NCBI GenBank assembly: GCA_964437415.1
Contig: CAYTGN010000009.1
Location: 1-64,000 of the forward strand
Source: CADEDV01 sp964437415
Lineage (GTDB): Bacteria; Bacteroidota; Bacteroidia; Chitinophagales; Chitinophagaceae
Length of the DNA: 64,000 bases
Direction of reading: 5' to 3'
The notes beneath the pieces were generated by a model. The model saw only the letters and a list, made by a program, of their open reading frames with translations. It did no database searches and was not told the DNA's origin. Made by a program: the position numbers and the translations under genes. How positions within the stretch are numbered: the stretch's first letter is position 1; every line of letters begins with the position of its first letter. Positions 33,427-42,900 of the stretch are shown here, piece by piece.

Positions 33427-34011
33427 TTGTTGTCTGCAGAAGAATTGACCTACCATATCGGGGCTTGTGCCCTGAACAAAAGGGAGAGCCAGAAGGTGCT
33501 ATATAACTCTTTCTATGGCTATGCTATGGCCATTTGTGACCGTTACACCAACAATGACGAAGACGCTTTAGAGATACTGAATGACGGGTTTTTAAAAATT
33601 TTCAGGGAAATACACCATTACAGCCCGGCATATTCAGATGTGGTGAGTTCATTCAAGGGTTGGCTGAGAAAGATCATGGTATATACGGCCATTGACCATT
33701 TCCGGAAATATCATAAGCATAAAATGGTCACTGATATTGACCCGGTCATCATGCAGGTGCCGTCGGCAGGTGAAGATGCGCTGGACAAACTTTCTTACGA
33801 AGAGATTATCCGGGGCATCCAGGAATTATCTCCGGGTTATCGGACAGTGCTCAACCTGTTTATCATAGAAGGGCTGAGCCATGATGAAATTGCAGCACAG
33901 TTGGGTATTTCGACAGGCACTTCCAAATCAAACCTTTCCAAAGCAAGAAGACAGTTGCAGAAAATATTATTTAAACACTATCAAATAGAAGCAGCGAAAA
34001 ATGCAGTTTGA
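33427..34011 (+). CDS. ECF-type RNA polymerase sigma factor
   Basis: 194 residues from a TTG start (LSAEELTYHIGACALNKRESQKVLYNSFYGYAMAIC); no ATG is available before the conserved region 2. Region 2 shows 'YGYAMAICDRYTNNDEDALEILNDGFLKIFREI' and 'GWLRKIMVYTAIDHFRKY'. Region 4 shows 'IRGIQELSPGYRTVLNLFIIEGLSHDEIAAQLGISTGTSKSNLSKARRQLQKIL', the helix-turn-helix that reads the -35 box. Such factors usually respond to envelope or extracytoplasmic signals through an anti-sigma factor. The next gene overlaps by 11 bp and encodes a membrane-spanning protein that could play this role. Confidence 0.9.
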   Translation: MLSAEELTYHIGACALNKRESQKVLYNSFYGYAMAICDRYTNNDEDALEILNDGFLKIFREIHHYSPAYSDVVSSFKGWLRKIMVYTAIDHFRKYHKHKMVTDIDPVIMQVPSAGEDALDKLSYEEIIRGIQELSPGYRTVLNLFIIEGLSHDEIAAQLGISTGTSKSNLSKARRQLQKILFKHYQIEAAKNAV

Positions 34012-35455
34012 CGATTTTGATAAGAGAATTCGGGATTCGGCAGAGCACCATCATCCGCCCTACAATGAAAATGCATGGGAGAAGATGGAAAAAAAGCTGG
34101 ATGAGCATATGCCGGAGGAAAAAGACGACCGCCGCCGGTTCCTCTTTTTTATTCTGTTGCTTATTGGTATTGGAGCTGGCATCACATGGGCAGTAATCAG
34201 GCAGCCGTGGAATAGCGGGCAACAGCCTGTTGCTGTAAAAACAACTCCTGCAAAAAACACTGATGAACTGAACACGGTGCAGAACAGCACTGAAAGTATA
34301 AAGCCGGAAACAAATGATGTAGCGGGTACTGAGCCAAAAACAGACATTGTTTCTGTTGAAACAAATGAGCAAAAAATTCCGGTTGACAAAGTTGCTAATG
34401 AGCGACAGCAGCAAAAATCAGTACTGCCACAATCAGTGATGCCGGAAGATGAACCGGAAAGCCGGACCGCAAATCAAAAAGCCACATCCGTATTGGCAAT
34501 AAAAACAAATCGTAAGGTGCAGGATAAGAGAACTGATAATAAAACGGATGTACAGTCTCCTGTTACAGGAAAAACAGCAACACCGGATAATGTAGCAATG
34601 ATCAATCCTGATACGGTTGGAAATGACGGAGAGAAGAAAGTGAACGAAAAAGCAGATGCTGTTGCAGCAGAACGAATGGTTGAAAAAGAAGAACTGGTTA
34701 AACCGGTTGAAACTAAAACAGAAACTGCCCGGTCAGATGCGAACAATCTTCCGGAACAAACAGTTAAGAAAGAGGAAACGGAAAAAATAGTTTCAAAAGA
34801 TGCAGAGGCTCCGCTGGCCAGTAACAACATCAGCAAAAGCAAAAAGAAAAGTTCCTTCTTTATTTCTGCGTCAGCCGGACCTGATATCAGTGCAGCCGGA
34901 ACAGACAGGCTGGGTAAAATGCAACTGCTTTCCGGCGCCGGTTTTGGCTATTCCTATAAGGACCGCCTGACATTGCGTACAGGATTCTACACAGCAAGAA
35001 AAGTGTACACGGCTTCTCCTGAGCAATATAATCCGCCGCCGCCTTTCTGGAGCTATTATCCATATATGGAAAAAATCGAAGCTGATTGCAAAGTGTATGA
35101 GATACCGCTGCTGCTGAGTTATCATTTTGGAAGAAAATCAAAAAGCAGCTGGCTGGCAACTGCCGGGGTTTCTTCCTACCTGATGAAAGAAGAAGTATAT
35201 GATTACTATTATAAACCGAATCCTACAGCTCCTGTCAGAACTTACCGGCGGACAATAAAAGAGGAAAATGACCATTTCTTTTCTGTTCTTACATTGTCTG
35301 CAGGATATCAAAGGAAGTTAGGTAACAAAATTTCTTTAATAGCCGAACCCTATCTGAAACTCCCTCTTACAGGTGTTGGTTATGGAAAAGTAAAACTCAA
35401 CAGCGCCGGCATGATGATGACAGTGACGATAAATCCTTTTTCTCACCGAAAATGA
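34001..35455 (+). CDS. Envelope-spanning protein with N-terminal cytoplasmic segment and C-terminal barrel-like domain
   Basis: 484 residues. Order: a charged cytoplasmic-looking stretch (1-48, 'MQFDDFDKRIRDSAEHHHPPYNENAWEKMEKKLDEHMPEEKDDRRR'-type), one TM helix (about 49-66, 'FLFFILLLIGIGAGITWAV'), a long Lys/Glu/Thr-rich low-complexity linker (about 70-280), and a C-terminal beta-rich domain ('SSFFISASAGPDISAAG', 'LLSGAGFGYSYKDRLTLRTGFYTARK', 'EIPLLLSYHFGRKS') that resembles outer-membrane beta-barrel proteins. It overlaps the sigma gene by 11 bp, so the two are co-expressed. An anti-sigma or signal-transfer role is an inference; no anti-sigma domain is recognised. Confidence 0.75.
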   Translation: MQFDDFDKRIRDSAEHHHPPYNENAWEKMEKKLDEHMPEEKDDRRRFLFFILLLIGIGAGITWAVIRQPWNSGQQPVAVKTTPAKNTDELNTVQNSTESIKPETNDVAGTEPKTDIVSVETNEQKIPVDKVANERQQQKSVLPQSVMPEDEPESRTANQKATSVLAIKTNRKVQDKRTDNKTDVQSPVTGKTATPDNVAMINPDTVGNDGEKKVNEKADAVAAERMVEKEELVKPVETKTETARSDANNLPEQTVKKEETEKIVSKDAEAPLASNNISKSKKKSSFFISASAGPDISAAGTDRLGKMQLLSGAGFGYSYKDRLTLRTGFYTARKVYTASPEQYNPPPPFWSYYPYMEKIEADCKVYEIPLLLSYHFGRKSKSSWLATAGVSSYLMKEEVYDYYYKPNPTAPVRTYRRTIKEENDHFFSVLTLSAGYQRKLGNKISLIAEPYLKLPLTGVGYGKVKLNSAGMMMTVTINPFSHRK

Positions 35456-35507
35456 TGTTTGCCGTTATAGTATCTTCTGCATTTTTTCCTGCTGAACCAT
35501 AAAATGA

Positions 35508-35531
35508 GACCTCCCGTAGATACGGGAGGTC
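35508..35531. repeat. 24-bp palindrome in a convergent gap
   Basis: A perfect 11-bp stem GACCTCCCGTA (35508-35518) / TACGGGAGGTC (35521-35531) with a 2-nt loop. No T-run follows, so a dispersed repeat is as likely as a terminator. It sits between the envelope-spanning gene and the convergent porin gene. I recall similar GACCTCCCGTA hairpins in related genomes but cannot confirm it here. Confidence 0.6.
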
Positions 35532-35582
35532 GTCTAACGATTGCTTGCCATGTGAATTCTTTTCTAACCCACTGAGGTATTA

Positions 35583-36698
35583 TCAAAATGTATAGATAGC
35601 TGCAAATATCAGGCTGGCAGCAGATTTGGTAAAGCTGCCGTTCTTGTTTGTAAACAAAACGTTCTTGCTGGCATTGTCAATCCTGAATTCAGGAATGAAA
35701 GTGAAACCACCCGATTTGAAATTGGCTGAAAGGGTGCTGGCAAAAACATTGCCGCCTTCTGATGCACCCGCAAAAGCCTTGAACTGGTTCTTATCGCTGA
35801 ATAATTCATTGCGAAGCGTCAATCCAAACCAGGGTTGAGGATCAAAGTTCAGGTAAAGGGCAGAACCCCACCATGTTTTTCCTTCAATATGTTTGCTGCC
35901 ATCCCAAAGTTTGGTCGAGTTGACCGTGCCATTATACCCAATACTGAATTTGTCGCTGAATTTGGCGGTCACCACTGCATCTAACTGGCTGGACTTGCTT
36001 GAATCAGGGAATTGGCCGCCTGCATAATTCACGAACACACTTACGTTATCGCTTGCCTGGAGGCTATACTGTGCCAGTAAGAATTTTCTGTTGATCATGT
36101 CTTCCGGCGGAATGCGATAGTCTGTCGCATTGGCAACACCCAGCATAAAGCCGGATTTGCCTGCGCTGATATTTGCACTGAACCCGGTGTGTGAGAACGG
36201 CCCGTTGGTGAACATATAGCTCATGCTGTAATTGCGGTTCAATTGCGGATCCAGCAATTCATAGCCCACATGGGTGCCCCATGTTCCCATGGTGAACGTG
36301 ACCCAGTCTGCCGGTGAATAGGAAACATAGGCTTGTTTGATAGCTTGTGTGATACCATCATCAGCGTAGGAGAAATCTCTTGCCCTGGGACCAAACCCCA
36401 GATCCGCTACGGCGGTTATTTTTTTGCCGGTATGTTCAAATTTGATGCTGGCCATGCCCAATGCAAATGAATTGTGCATGGGAGTGAAACTGGTGTAGCT
36501 GTTGGTTGACACATCCGCCAGGTCATTTCTGTAATAAGCGTCAACAGAGCCACTGATGGTGAGTTTCGGCTCCTCCTTTTCTTCTTCGGGAGGTGCGGCT
36601 GATGCCAGTGTATCCAAACGAACAGAAACTGTTTGAGCCATTGCGAAAGTGCAGGACAGCAGGCTCAGGGCTGCCACAATAAAGATTTTTTGTAACAT
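35583..36698 (-). CDS. Outer membrane porin-like beta-barrel protein
   Basis: 371 residues with a signal peptide (MLQKIFIVAALSLLSCTFAMAQ). The mature chain has alternating hydrophobic and polar residues and repeated aromatic girdle positions ('VSVFVNYAGGQFPDSSKSSQLDAVVTAKFSDKFSIGYNGTVNSTK', 'WWGSALYLNFDPQPWFGLTLRNELF') and ends in Phe ('LIFAAIYTF'), a barrel signature. It follows the ammonium transporter on the same strand (111 bp apart), a position that suggests a porin for small nitrogen compounds; this is inference. Confidence 0.82.
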   Translation of the reverse strand: MLQKIFIVAALSLLSCTFAMAQTVSVRLDTLASAAPPEEEKEEPKLTISGSVDAYYRNDLADVSTNSYTSFTPMHNSFALGMASIKFEHTGKKITAVADLGFGPRARDFSYADDGITQAIKQAYVSYSPADWVTFTMGTWGTHVGYELLDPQLNRNYSMSYMFTNGPFSHTGFSANISAGKSGFMLGVANATDYRIPPEDMINRKFLLAQYSLQASDNVSVFVNYAGGQFPDSSKSSQLDAVVTAKFSDKFSIGYNGTVNSTKLWDGSKHIEGKTWWGSALYLNFDPQPWFGLTLRNELFSDKNQFKAFAGASEGGNVFASTLSANFKSGGFTFIPEFRIDNASKNVLFTNKNGSFTKSAASLIFAAIYTF

Positions 36699-36809
36699 TG
36701 TAATGCATTTTATATGTTAAGGAAAAGGGTACGGTAGGTATAAGCTTTTGCGAGAAGTTTATACCATTCAATACTGTGCTCTTTTTCTATTTCAAAAAGT
36801 CTGAATTTA

Positions 36810-38204
36810 TCAGACAGCTTCGGCAGGTCTTTCTCTTTCCTCAAGTTTGCCATTGCCATTGGTCACCAGCAAAGTGCCCTGCATATATTTTTCATCGTGT
36901 TGTGAAGCATCCAGGCCTTCCTCTTCTTCCTGCTCACTGACTCGGATAGGGAGTATGACATTGATGACCTTGAAAATGATATAGGAAACGATGAAACTAT
37001 ACGACACTGCTACCACCATACCTACCAATTGAATGGGGAATTGTGTTTTGAACAACCCGCCATTTGGTTCCACCATGCTGAACACACCTGTGAGCAGCAT
37101 ACCGGTCATGCCACCGATACCATGACAGGCAAATACATCCAGCGGATCATCAAGTTTTGTTTTACGTTTAAGAAATTCAGCAATTAAATTGGAAATGATG
37201 GCTGCGGCAAAACCGATGAATAAAGCATGAGGCACTCCTACAAATCCGGCAGCCGGTGTGATTGCCACCAGGCCTACCACAGCACCGATGCAGAAGCCAA
37301 GTACAGAAGGTTTCTTGCCGCGGATCACATCTAAGAACATCCATGACAAACCTGCAGCAGCTGCCGCCGTGTTGGTAGTGGCAAAAGCATACACTCCCAA
37401 TGAGCCGGCCCCAACAGCGCTGCCCGCATTAAAGCCAAACCAACCAAACCAGAGCAGACCGGTTCCGATCAGCACATAAGGAATATTGGCAGGTGCTGCA
37501 CCCACTTTACGGGGTTTCAGCACAAGGGCGCCTGCCAGTGCAGCCATACCCGCAGAAATATGCACGACAGTACCACCGGCAAAATCCTGCACACCCCATT
37601 TAAACATCAACCCGTCCGGGTGCCATGCCATATGGCAAAGCGGGGAATACACCAGCATACCAAACAGTACTATAAATAAGGTGTAAGAGCTAAAGCGGAT
37701 CCTTTCTGCCACTGCACCCACAACAAGACCGGGTGTGATGATGGCAAACATGAGTTGAAAAAATGCAAAGAGCGGAAGTGGGATGGTGCTTGCTGCACTC
37801 CAGGGCTCGCCGTTCATTACATTTTTAAAGAATAGGAAACTGGTGGGATCGCCAATGACTCCGCCAATAGATTCGCCAAAACAAAGACTGAACTGTACGA
37901 CAATCCACAGCACAGAAATAATACCGGCTGCAACAGTGCTTTTGATCATTGTTGAGATCACATTCTTGCGGCCCACCATACCTCCATAGAAAAAGGCGAG
38001 GGCAGGTGTCATCAGGAAAACAAAAGCACATGATACCAGCATCCAGGCAATATCCCCACTGTCGTACACATATTTTGGGGTTCCATCATCGGCCAGGCTG
38101 CTGGCAGGGTCAAATGCCGTATCTGGCTTCATAAACAAGGCAATCAGAGCCACTCCCAGTAAAAACAGGAAAGGGGCGATTTGTTTGGCTGTTCTTTTAC
38201 TCAT
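36810..38204 (-). CDS. amt: Ammonium transporter
   Basis: 464 residues, about 11-12 TM segments. Amt signatures: 'DIAWMLVSCAFVFLMTPALAFFYGGMVGRKNVISTMIKS', 'LVGAVAERIRFSSY', 'DFAGGTVVHISAGMAALAGALVLKPRK', 'GTGLLWFGWFGFNAGSA' and 'DVFACHGIGGMTGMLLTGVFS', which holds the second His of the twin-His pore. The C-terminal cytoplasmic tail ('RVSEQEEEEGLDASQHDEKYM') is acidic. It imports ammonium for the glutamate synthase encoded upstream. No PII gene (glnB/K) is next to it. Confidence 0.95.
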   Translation of the reverse strand: MSKRTAKQIAPFLFLLGVALIALFMKPDTAFDPASSLADDGTPKYVYDSGDIAWMLVSCAFVFLMTPALAFFYGGMVGRKNVISTMIKSTVAAGIISVLWIVVQFSLCFGESIGGVIGDPTSFLFFKNVMNGEPWSAASTIPLPLFAFFQLMFAIITPGLVVGAVAERIRFSSYTLFIVLFGMLVYSPLCHMAWHPDGLMFKWGVQDFAGGTVVHISAGMAALAGALVLKPRKVGAAPANIPYVLIGTGLLWFGWFGFNAGSAVGAGSLGVYAFATTNTAAAAAGLSWMFLDVIRGKKPSVLGFCIGAVVGLVAITPAAGFVGVPHALFIGFAAAIISNLIAEFLKRKTKLDDPLDVFACHGIGGMTGMLLTGVFSMVEPNGGLFKTQFPIQLVGMVVAVSYSFIVSYIIFKVINVILPIRVSEQEEEEGLDASQHDEKYMQGTLLVTNGNGKLEERERPAEAV

Positions 38205-38324
38205 AGCTACTAATTTTGTTTACATTAATAAAAAATACAATTTGAATTATTTTCAATGAAAATATATATTTATTGCATTAACATGTGTTAGTTTACATAT
38301 ATTAGTGAATAAAATGATAAAAAA

Positions 38325-38365
38325 GTGAATAAAAAAACGTCAATAATTTAAATTATTGACGTTTT
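38325..38365 (-). terminator. Terminator of the gltBD operon (32-bp palindrome)
   Basis: AAAACGTCAATAATTT and its exact complement form a perfect 32-bp palindrome at 38334-38365. On the minus strand it is followed by TTTATTCACTTTTTT, the T-rich tail of a terminator. It lies 24 bp after gltD. The stem is AT-rich at the tip, unlike the GC-rich terminators elsewhere in the window. An AT-rich amt promoter region fills the remaining gap up to 38204. Confidence 0.78.
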
Positions 38366-38388
38366 AAATATTTGATGGACTATTTACG

Positions 38389-39894
38389 TCATACAGCAAT
38401 CAACTGGAATTGACTGTCCCTGCTTTCGAGTACGGAAACTCCATTATTCAGGAATTCATCCACTTTTCGGGCACATTCCCGCCCTTCGCTGATGGCCCAA
38501 ACTACCAGGCTTTGCCCGCGGCGCATATCACCTGCAGTGAATATTTTGGAGATGGTTGTGAGATAATCTTTTTCTGATGCTTTGACATTGCCACGCTGGT
38601 CTAATTCCACTCCGAGATCATGAATAAGCCCGTTGTGCTGCGGATGAAGAAAGCCCATGGCCAGCAATGCCAGTTCGCAGGGGATATCCCTTTCGCTACC
38701 CGCTACTTCCACAAAACTGGCCGGGCGGCCGTCCACAATTTTCCATTCCAGGTCAACGATCCGGATGGCTTTCAATTTTCCATTATCATCGCCTATGAAC
38801 TCTTTTGTGGCAACAGCCCATTTCCTGTCTGCGCCTTCTTCATGCGATGTGGTTGTTTTCAGCAGCATGGGATAAGAAGGCCAGGGCATGTATTCATTTC
38901 TTGCAGCAGGAGGCTGTGGCAATAATTCAAACTGTGTAACTGATTTTGCTTTGTGACGGTTTGATGTGCCAACACAATCGCTACCTGTGTCTCCACCGCC
39001 AATCACCACAACATTTTTATCCGTTGCTGATAATTCCTCTGAAAGGATATTGCTTTCAATGTTTGCGTGGCTGAGAAAATCTTTTCCCGCCACCCGTTTA
39101 TTGTTTTGCTTCAGAAAATCCATGGCAAAGTGAACTCCATTCAATCTCCTGCCCGGAACAGGAAGGTCTCTTGGCACTGTGCTGCCACCAGCCAGCACAA
39201 TAGCATTGTATTCCCGCAGCAGATCATTGATGCTGATATTTACTCCCACATTGGCATGGCAGCGAAACTGCACACCTTCTTCTTCCATCAGTTTCACTCT
39301 TCTGTCCACCACCCATTTTTCCAATTTGAAATCGGGAATACCATAGCGCAGCAAACCACCCGGCGCATCATCTCTTTCAAATACTGTTACAGTATGACCT
39401 GCGTGGTTTAGTTGCGCTGCAGCAGCCAATCCTGCCGGTCCTGAACCGATCACCGCTACTTTTTTCCCGGAACGAAGATTGGGTTTCTTCGGTTTCACAA
39501 ATCCTTTTTCAAATGCAATTTCGATGATATGTTTTTCTATTTCTTCAATGGCTACCGGCGGCTGATTGATGCCAAGCACACAGGATGATTCGCAGGGTGC
39601 GGGGCAGATGCGACCCGTGAATTCGGGAAAATTATTGGTGGAAGAAAGAATTTCATATGCTTCTTTCCAGTCTTTCTTATATACTGCATCATTAAATTCT
39701 GGTATCACATTGCCCAGCGGGCAACCGCTATGGCAAAAAGGAACACCACAATTCATGCAGCGGGCCGCCTGTTGGTTCAGTTGTTCATCGCTGAATTTTT
39801 CAACAAATTCACGGTAATGATGCAACCTGTCCTTCACGGCCTGCTTGCCCGGCAGCTCTCTCGTAAACTCCAAAAATCCTGTTGGTTTGCCCAT
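38389..39894 (-). CDS. gltD: Glutamate synthase (NADPH) small subunit
   Basis: 501 residues. It supplies electrons to GltB for glutamate synthesis from glutamine and 2-oxoglutarate. Iron-sulfur Cys clusters: 'CMNCGVPFCHSGCPLGN' and 'RICPAPCESSCVLG'. FAD site: 'VAVIGSGPAGLAAAAQLNHAGHTVTVFERDDAPGGLLRYGIP'. NADPH site: 'VVVIGGGDTGSDCVGTSNRHKAKSVTQFELLP'. C-terminal FAD contact: 'IFTAGDMRRGQSLVVWAISEGREC'. Co-transcribed with gltB, which starts 43 bp upstream. Confidence 0.97.
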   Translation of the reverse strand: MGKPTGFLEFTRELPGKQAVKDRLHHYREFVEKFSDEQLNQQAARCMNCGVPFCHSGCPLGNVIPEFNDAVYKKDWKEAYEILSSTNNFPEFTGRICPAPCESSCVLGINQPPVAIEEIEKHIIEIAFEKGFVKPKKPNLRSGKKVAVIGSGPAGLAAAAQLNHAGHTVTVFERDDAPGGLLRYGIPDFKLEKWVVDRRVKLMEEEGVQFRCHANVGVNISINDLLREYNAIVLAGGSTVPRDLPVPGRRLNGVHFAMDFLKQNNKRVAGKDFLSHANIESNILSEELSATDKNVVVIGGGDTGSDCVGTSNRHKAKSVTQFELLPQPPAARNEYMPWPSYPMLLKTTTSHEEGADRKWAVATKEFIGDDNGKLKAIRIVDLEWKIVDGRPASFVEVAGSERDIPCELALLAMGFLHPQHNGLIHDLGVELDQRGNVKASEKDYLTTISKIFTAGDMRRGQSLVVWAISEGRECARKVDEFLNNGVSVLESRDSQFQLIAV

Positions 39895-39937
39895 GCCTTA
39901 GCTTATAATTTTTTGTTTATAGTTGCTTCAGATTGTA

Positions 39938-42900
39938 TCAGGCATTTTGCTTCACTGCAATTCCTTTTACCTGCAATACTTTTTTGTAATCTCTGGGAAA
40001 CACTTTTACAAAATGCTGCAACTGGTTCTCCAGGTCTTCAAGAATAAATTTTGCCACTGTGCTGCCGGTGTATTCCACATGTTTTTGCAGCATGGTAAAC
40101 AGTTCATTCTTGTCATTTACATCACAGGGGTCAATATCCACCATCTCTGCATTACAGTTGCCGGAAAATTTCCCTTTCACATCATATACATAAGCAATAC
40201 CACCACTCATGCCTGCGGCAAAATTTCTGCCTGTGTCGCCGAGAATTATCACACGACCACCAGTCATGTATTCACAACCATGATCGCCTACTGATTCCAC
40301 CACCACATTTGCACCGGAGTTGCGAACAGCAAAGCGTTCACCGGCTTTGCCGCGGATAAACGCTTCACCGGATGTGGCGCCATAGAAAGCAACATTGCCG
40401 ATGATGCTATTGTCTTCCGGGGTGAATGTAGACAATGCAGGCGGGTAGATCACTAACCTGGCACCGCTCAAACCTTTTCCGAAATAATCATTGGCGCCGC
40501 CTTCAATTTCAAGTGTCAGCCCTTTGGTGGCAAAGGCGCCAAAGCTTTGCCCCGCAGTGCCGGTGAATTTAAAATGAATCGTATCATCCGGCAATCCAGC
40601 TGAACGATACAGCCTGGTTATTTCATTAGAAAGTAAAGTGCCCGTTGTGCGGTCAGTGTTCTTAATAGTATATGATGCAGTGATCTTTTCTTTTCTTTCA
40701 ATGGCCGGTTGTGCAGCAGCCAGCAATTTCCAGTCAAGACAATCAGCCAGCCCATGATCCTGTTCTTCACAGCAATAAAGCGGAGTGTGAACAGAAGCAG
40801 GTTCTTTGTACAGCACAGGCGACAGATCAAGCTTGCCATATTTCCAATGGCTGATATCATCTCTTGTTTCCAGGCAATCCACCTGGCCGATCATTTCATT
40901 AACAGTTCTGAAGCCGAGATCAGCCATGATCTCTCTCAGCTCCTGCACCATGAATTTGAAAAAGTTCACCACATGCTCAGGGTCGCCGGTAAATCTTTTT
41001 CTCAGTTCGGGATCTTGTGTAGCCACACCTACGGGACAAGTGTTCATATGGCATTTACGCATCATGATGCAACCCTCCACTATTAATGCAGCAGTAGCCA
41101 CTCCCCATTCTTCGGCGCCAAGCAGCGCTGCTATGGCAATGTCACGACCGGTTTTCATCTGGCCATCGGCCTGCACTACCACACGGCTTCTCAGTTTATT
41201 TTTTACAAGTGTCTGTTGTGTTTCTGCTAAACCCAGTTCCCAGGGCAGCCCCGCATGTTTGATGGAACTGACAGGTGATGCACCAGTGCCGCCATCATGT
41301 CCTGATATCAGCACCACATCCGCTTTTGCTTTTGTTACACCCGCTGCAATTGTGCCTACGCCTGCTTTGCTCACCAACTTCACACTGATTCTTGCTTTCC
41401 TGTTCGCATTCTTGAGATCATATATTAATTGTGCCAGGTCTTCTATGGAATAAATATCATGGTGCGGGGGAGGAGAGATCAGTCCCACACCCGGTGTGGC
41501 ATGACGGACACGGCCTATCCATTCATCCACTTTGTGACCGGGCAACTGTCCTCCTTCACCCGGCTTGGCACCCTGTGCCATTTTTATCTGCAGTTCATCT
41601 GCTTCTGTCAGGTACAAACTTGTTACACCAAACCTTGCTGATGCCACTTGTTTCACTGCACTTCTCATGCTGTCGCCATTCCCAAGCGGCTCATATCTTT
41701 TTTCATCTTCGCCGCCTTCGCCGGTATTGCTCTTGCCGCCAAGACGATTCATCGCAATAGCCAGGGTGGTATGCGCCTCCCAAGATATAGAACCAAAACT
41801 CATAGCGCCGGTGGCAAAGCGTTTATAAATATTTTCTGCAGGTTCCACTTCATCAATGGAAATGGATGGGTTGTTCTTTTTGAAGCGGAAAAGACTACGC
41901 AGTGTGCAGGCTTTCTCGCTTTGGTCATTGACGAGTTTTGAATATTTTTTAAATGTATTGTAGTCGTTGCTGCGGGTGGCATGTTGCAAGAGGTGAATGG
42001 TTTGCGGGTTGAACAAATGAAATTCACCTTTTCTTCTCCATTGGTAATTGCCGCCAACAGGGAGACGTTCAACCGGTATGTCTTTTTTACTGAAAGCCAG
42101 GAAGTGTTTGGCTAATACTTCTTTTGCAATTTCATCGAGCCCCATGCCTTCTATCCGTGAAGTGGCGCCGCTGAAATATTTGTCCACCACATCTTTGTTG
42201 AGTCCGAGTATTTCAAATATCTGCGCACCCTGGTAGGATTGCAGGGTAGAGATGCCCATTTTGGAAAACACTTTCAGCAATCCCTCATTCACGGCTTTGA
42301 TATAATTTTTTTTCAGTTCATCTTCATGCAATGCCGTTTGTAATCTTCCTGTTTCTTTCAGATCTCTTATGGAAGACAAAGCCAGGTAAGGATTGATAGC
42401 TGTGGCGCCAAAACCAATAAGGCAGGCAAAATGATGCACTTCCCATACATCACCGCCCTCCACAATGATGCCCACCTGTCCTCTCATCCCTTTGCGGATG
42501 AGATGGTGATGAATGGCTGCAGCAGAAAGCAATGAAGGGATTGCAGCATGGTTGGAATCAATAGCCCTGTCCTGCAATATCAAAACTTTAAATCCGTCTT
42601 CCACAGCATGAACGGCATATTCGCAAATACGGTCAAGCCCTTTTTTCAAAGAACCGGGTTTGCCATTGGCCCGGAAATAGCATTGAACGGTTTTTGCCTG
42701 GAACAAACCTGTGTCAATGCTCCTGATCTTTTCTAATTCATGATTGGTTAGTACCGGGTGTTTCAATGCCACGTTGTGACAGGTAAGCGGGTCTTCCATC
42801 AGGAGGTTGCCGTTGTTGCCGGCAAAAGTTGCCAGCGACATCACTAACCTTTCCCGTATCGGATCAATAGGCGGATTGGTGACCTGTGCAAAAAGTTGTT

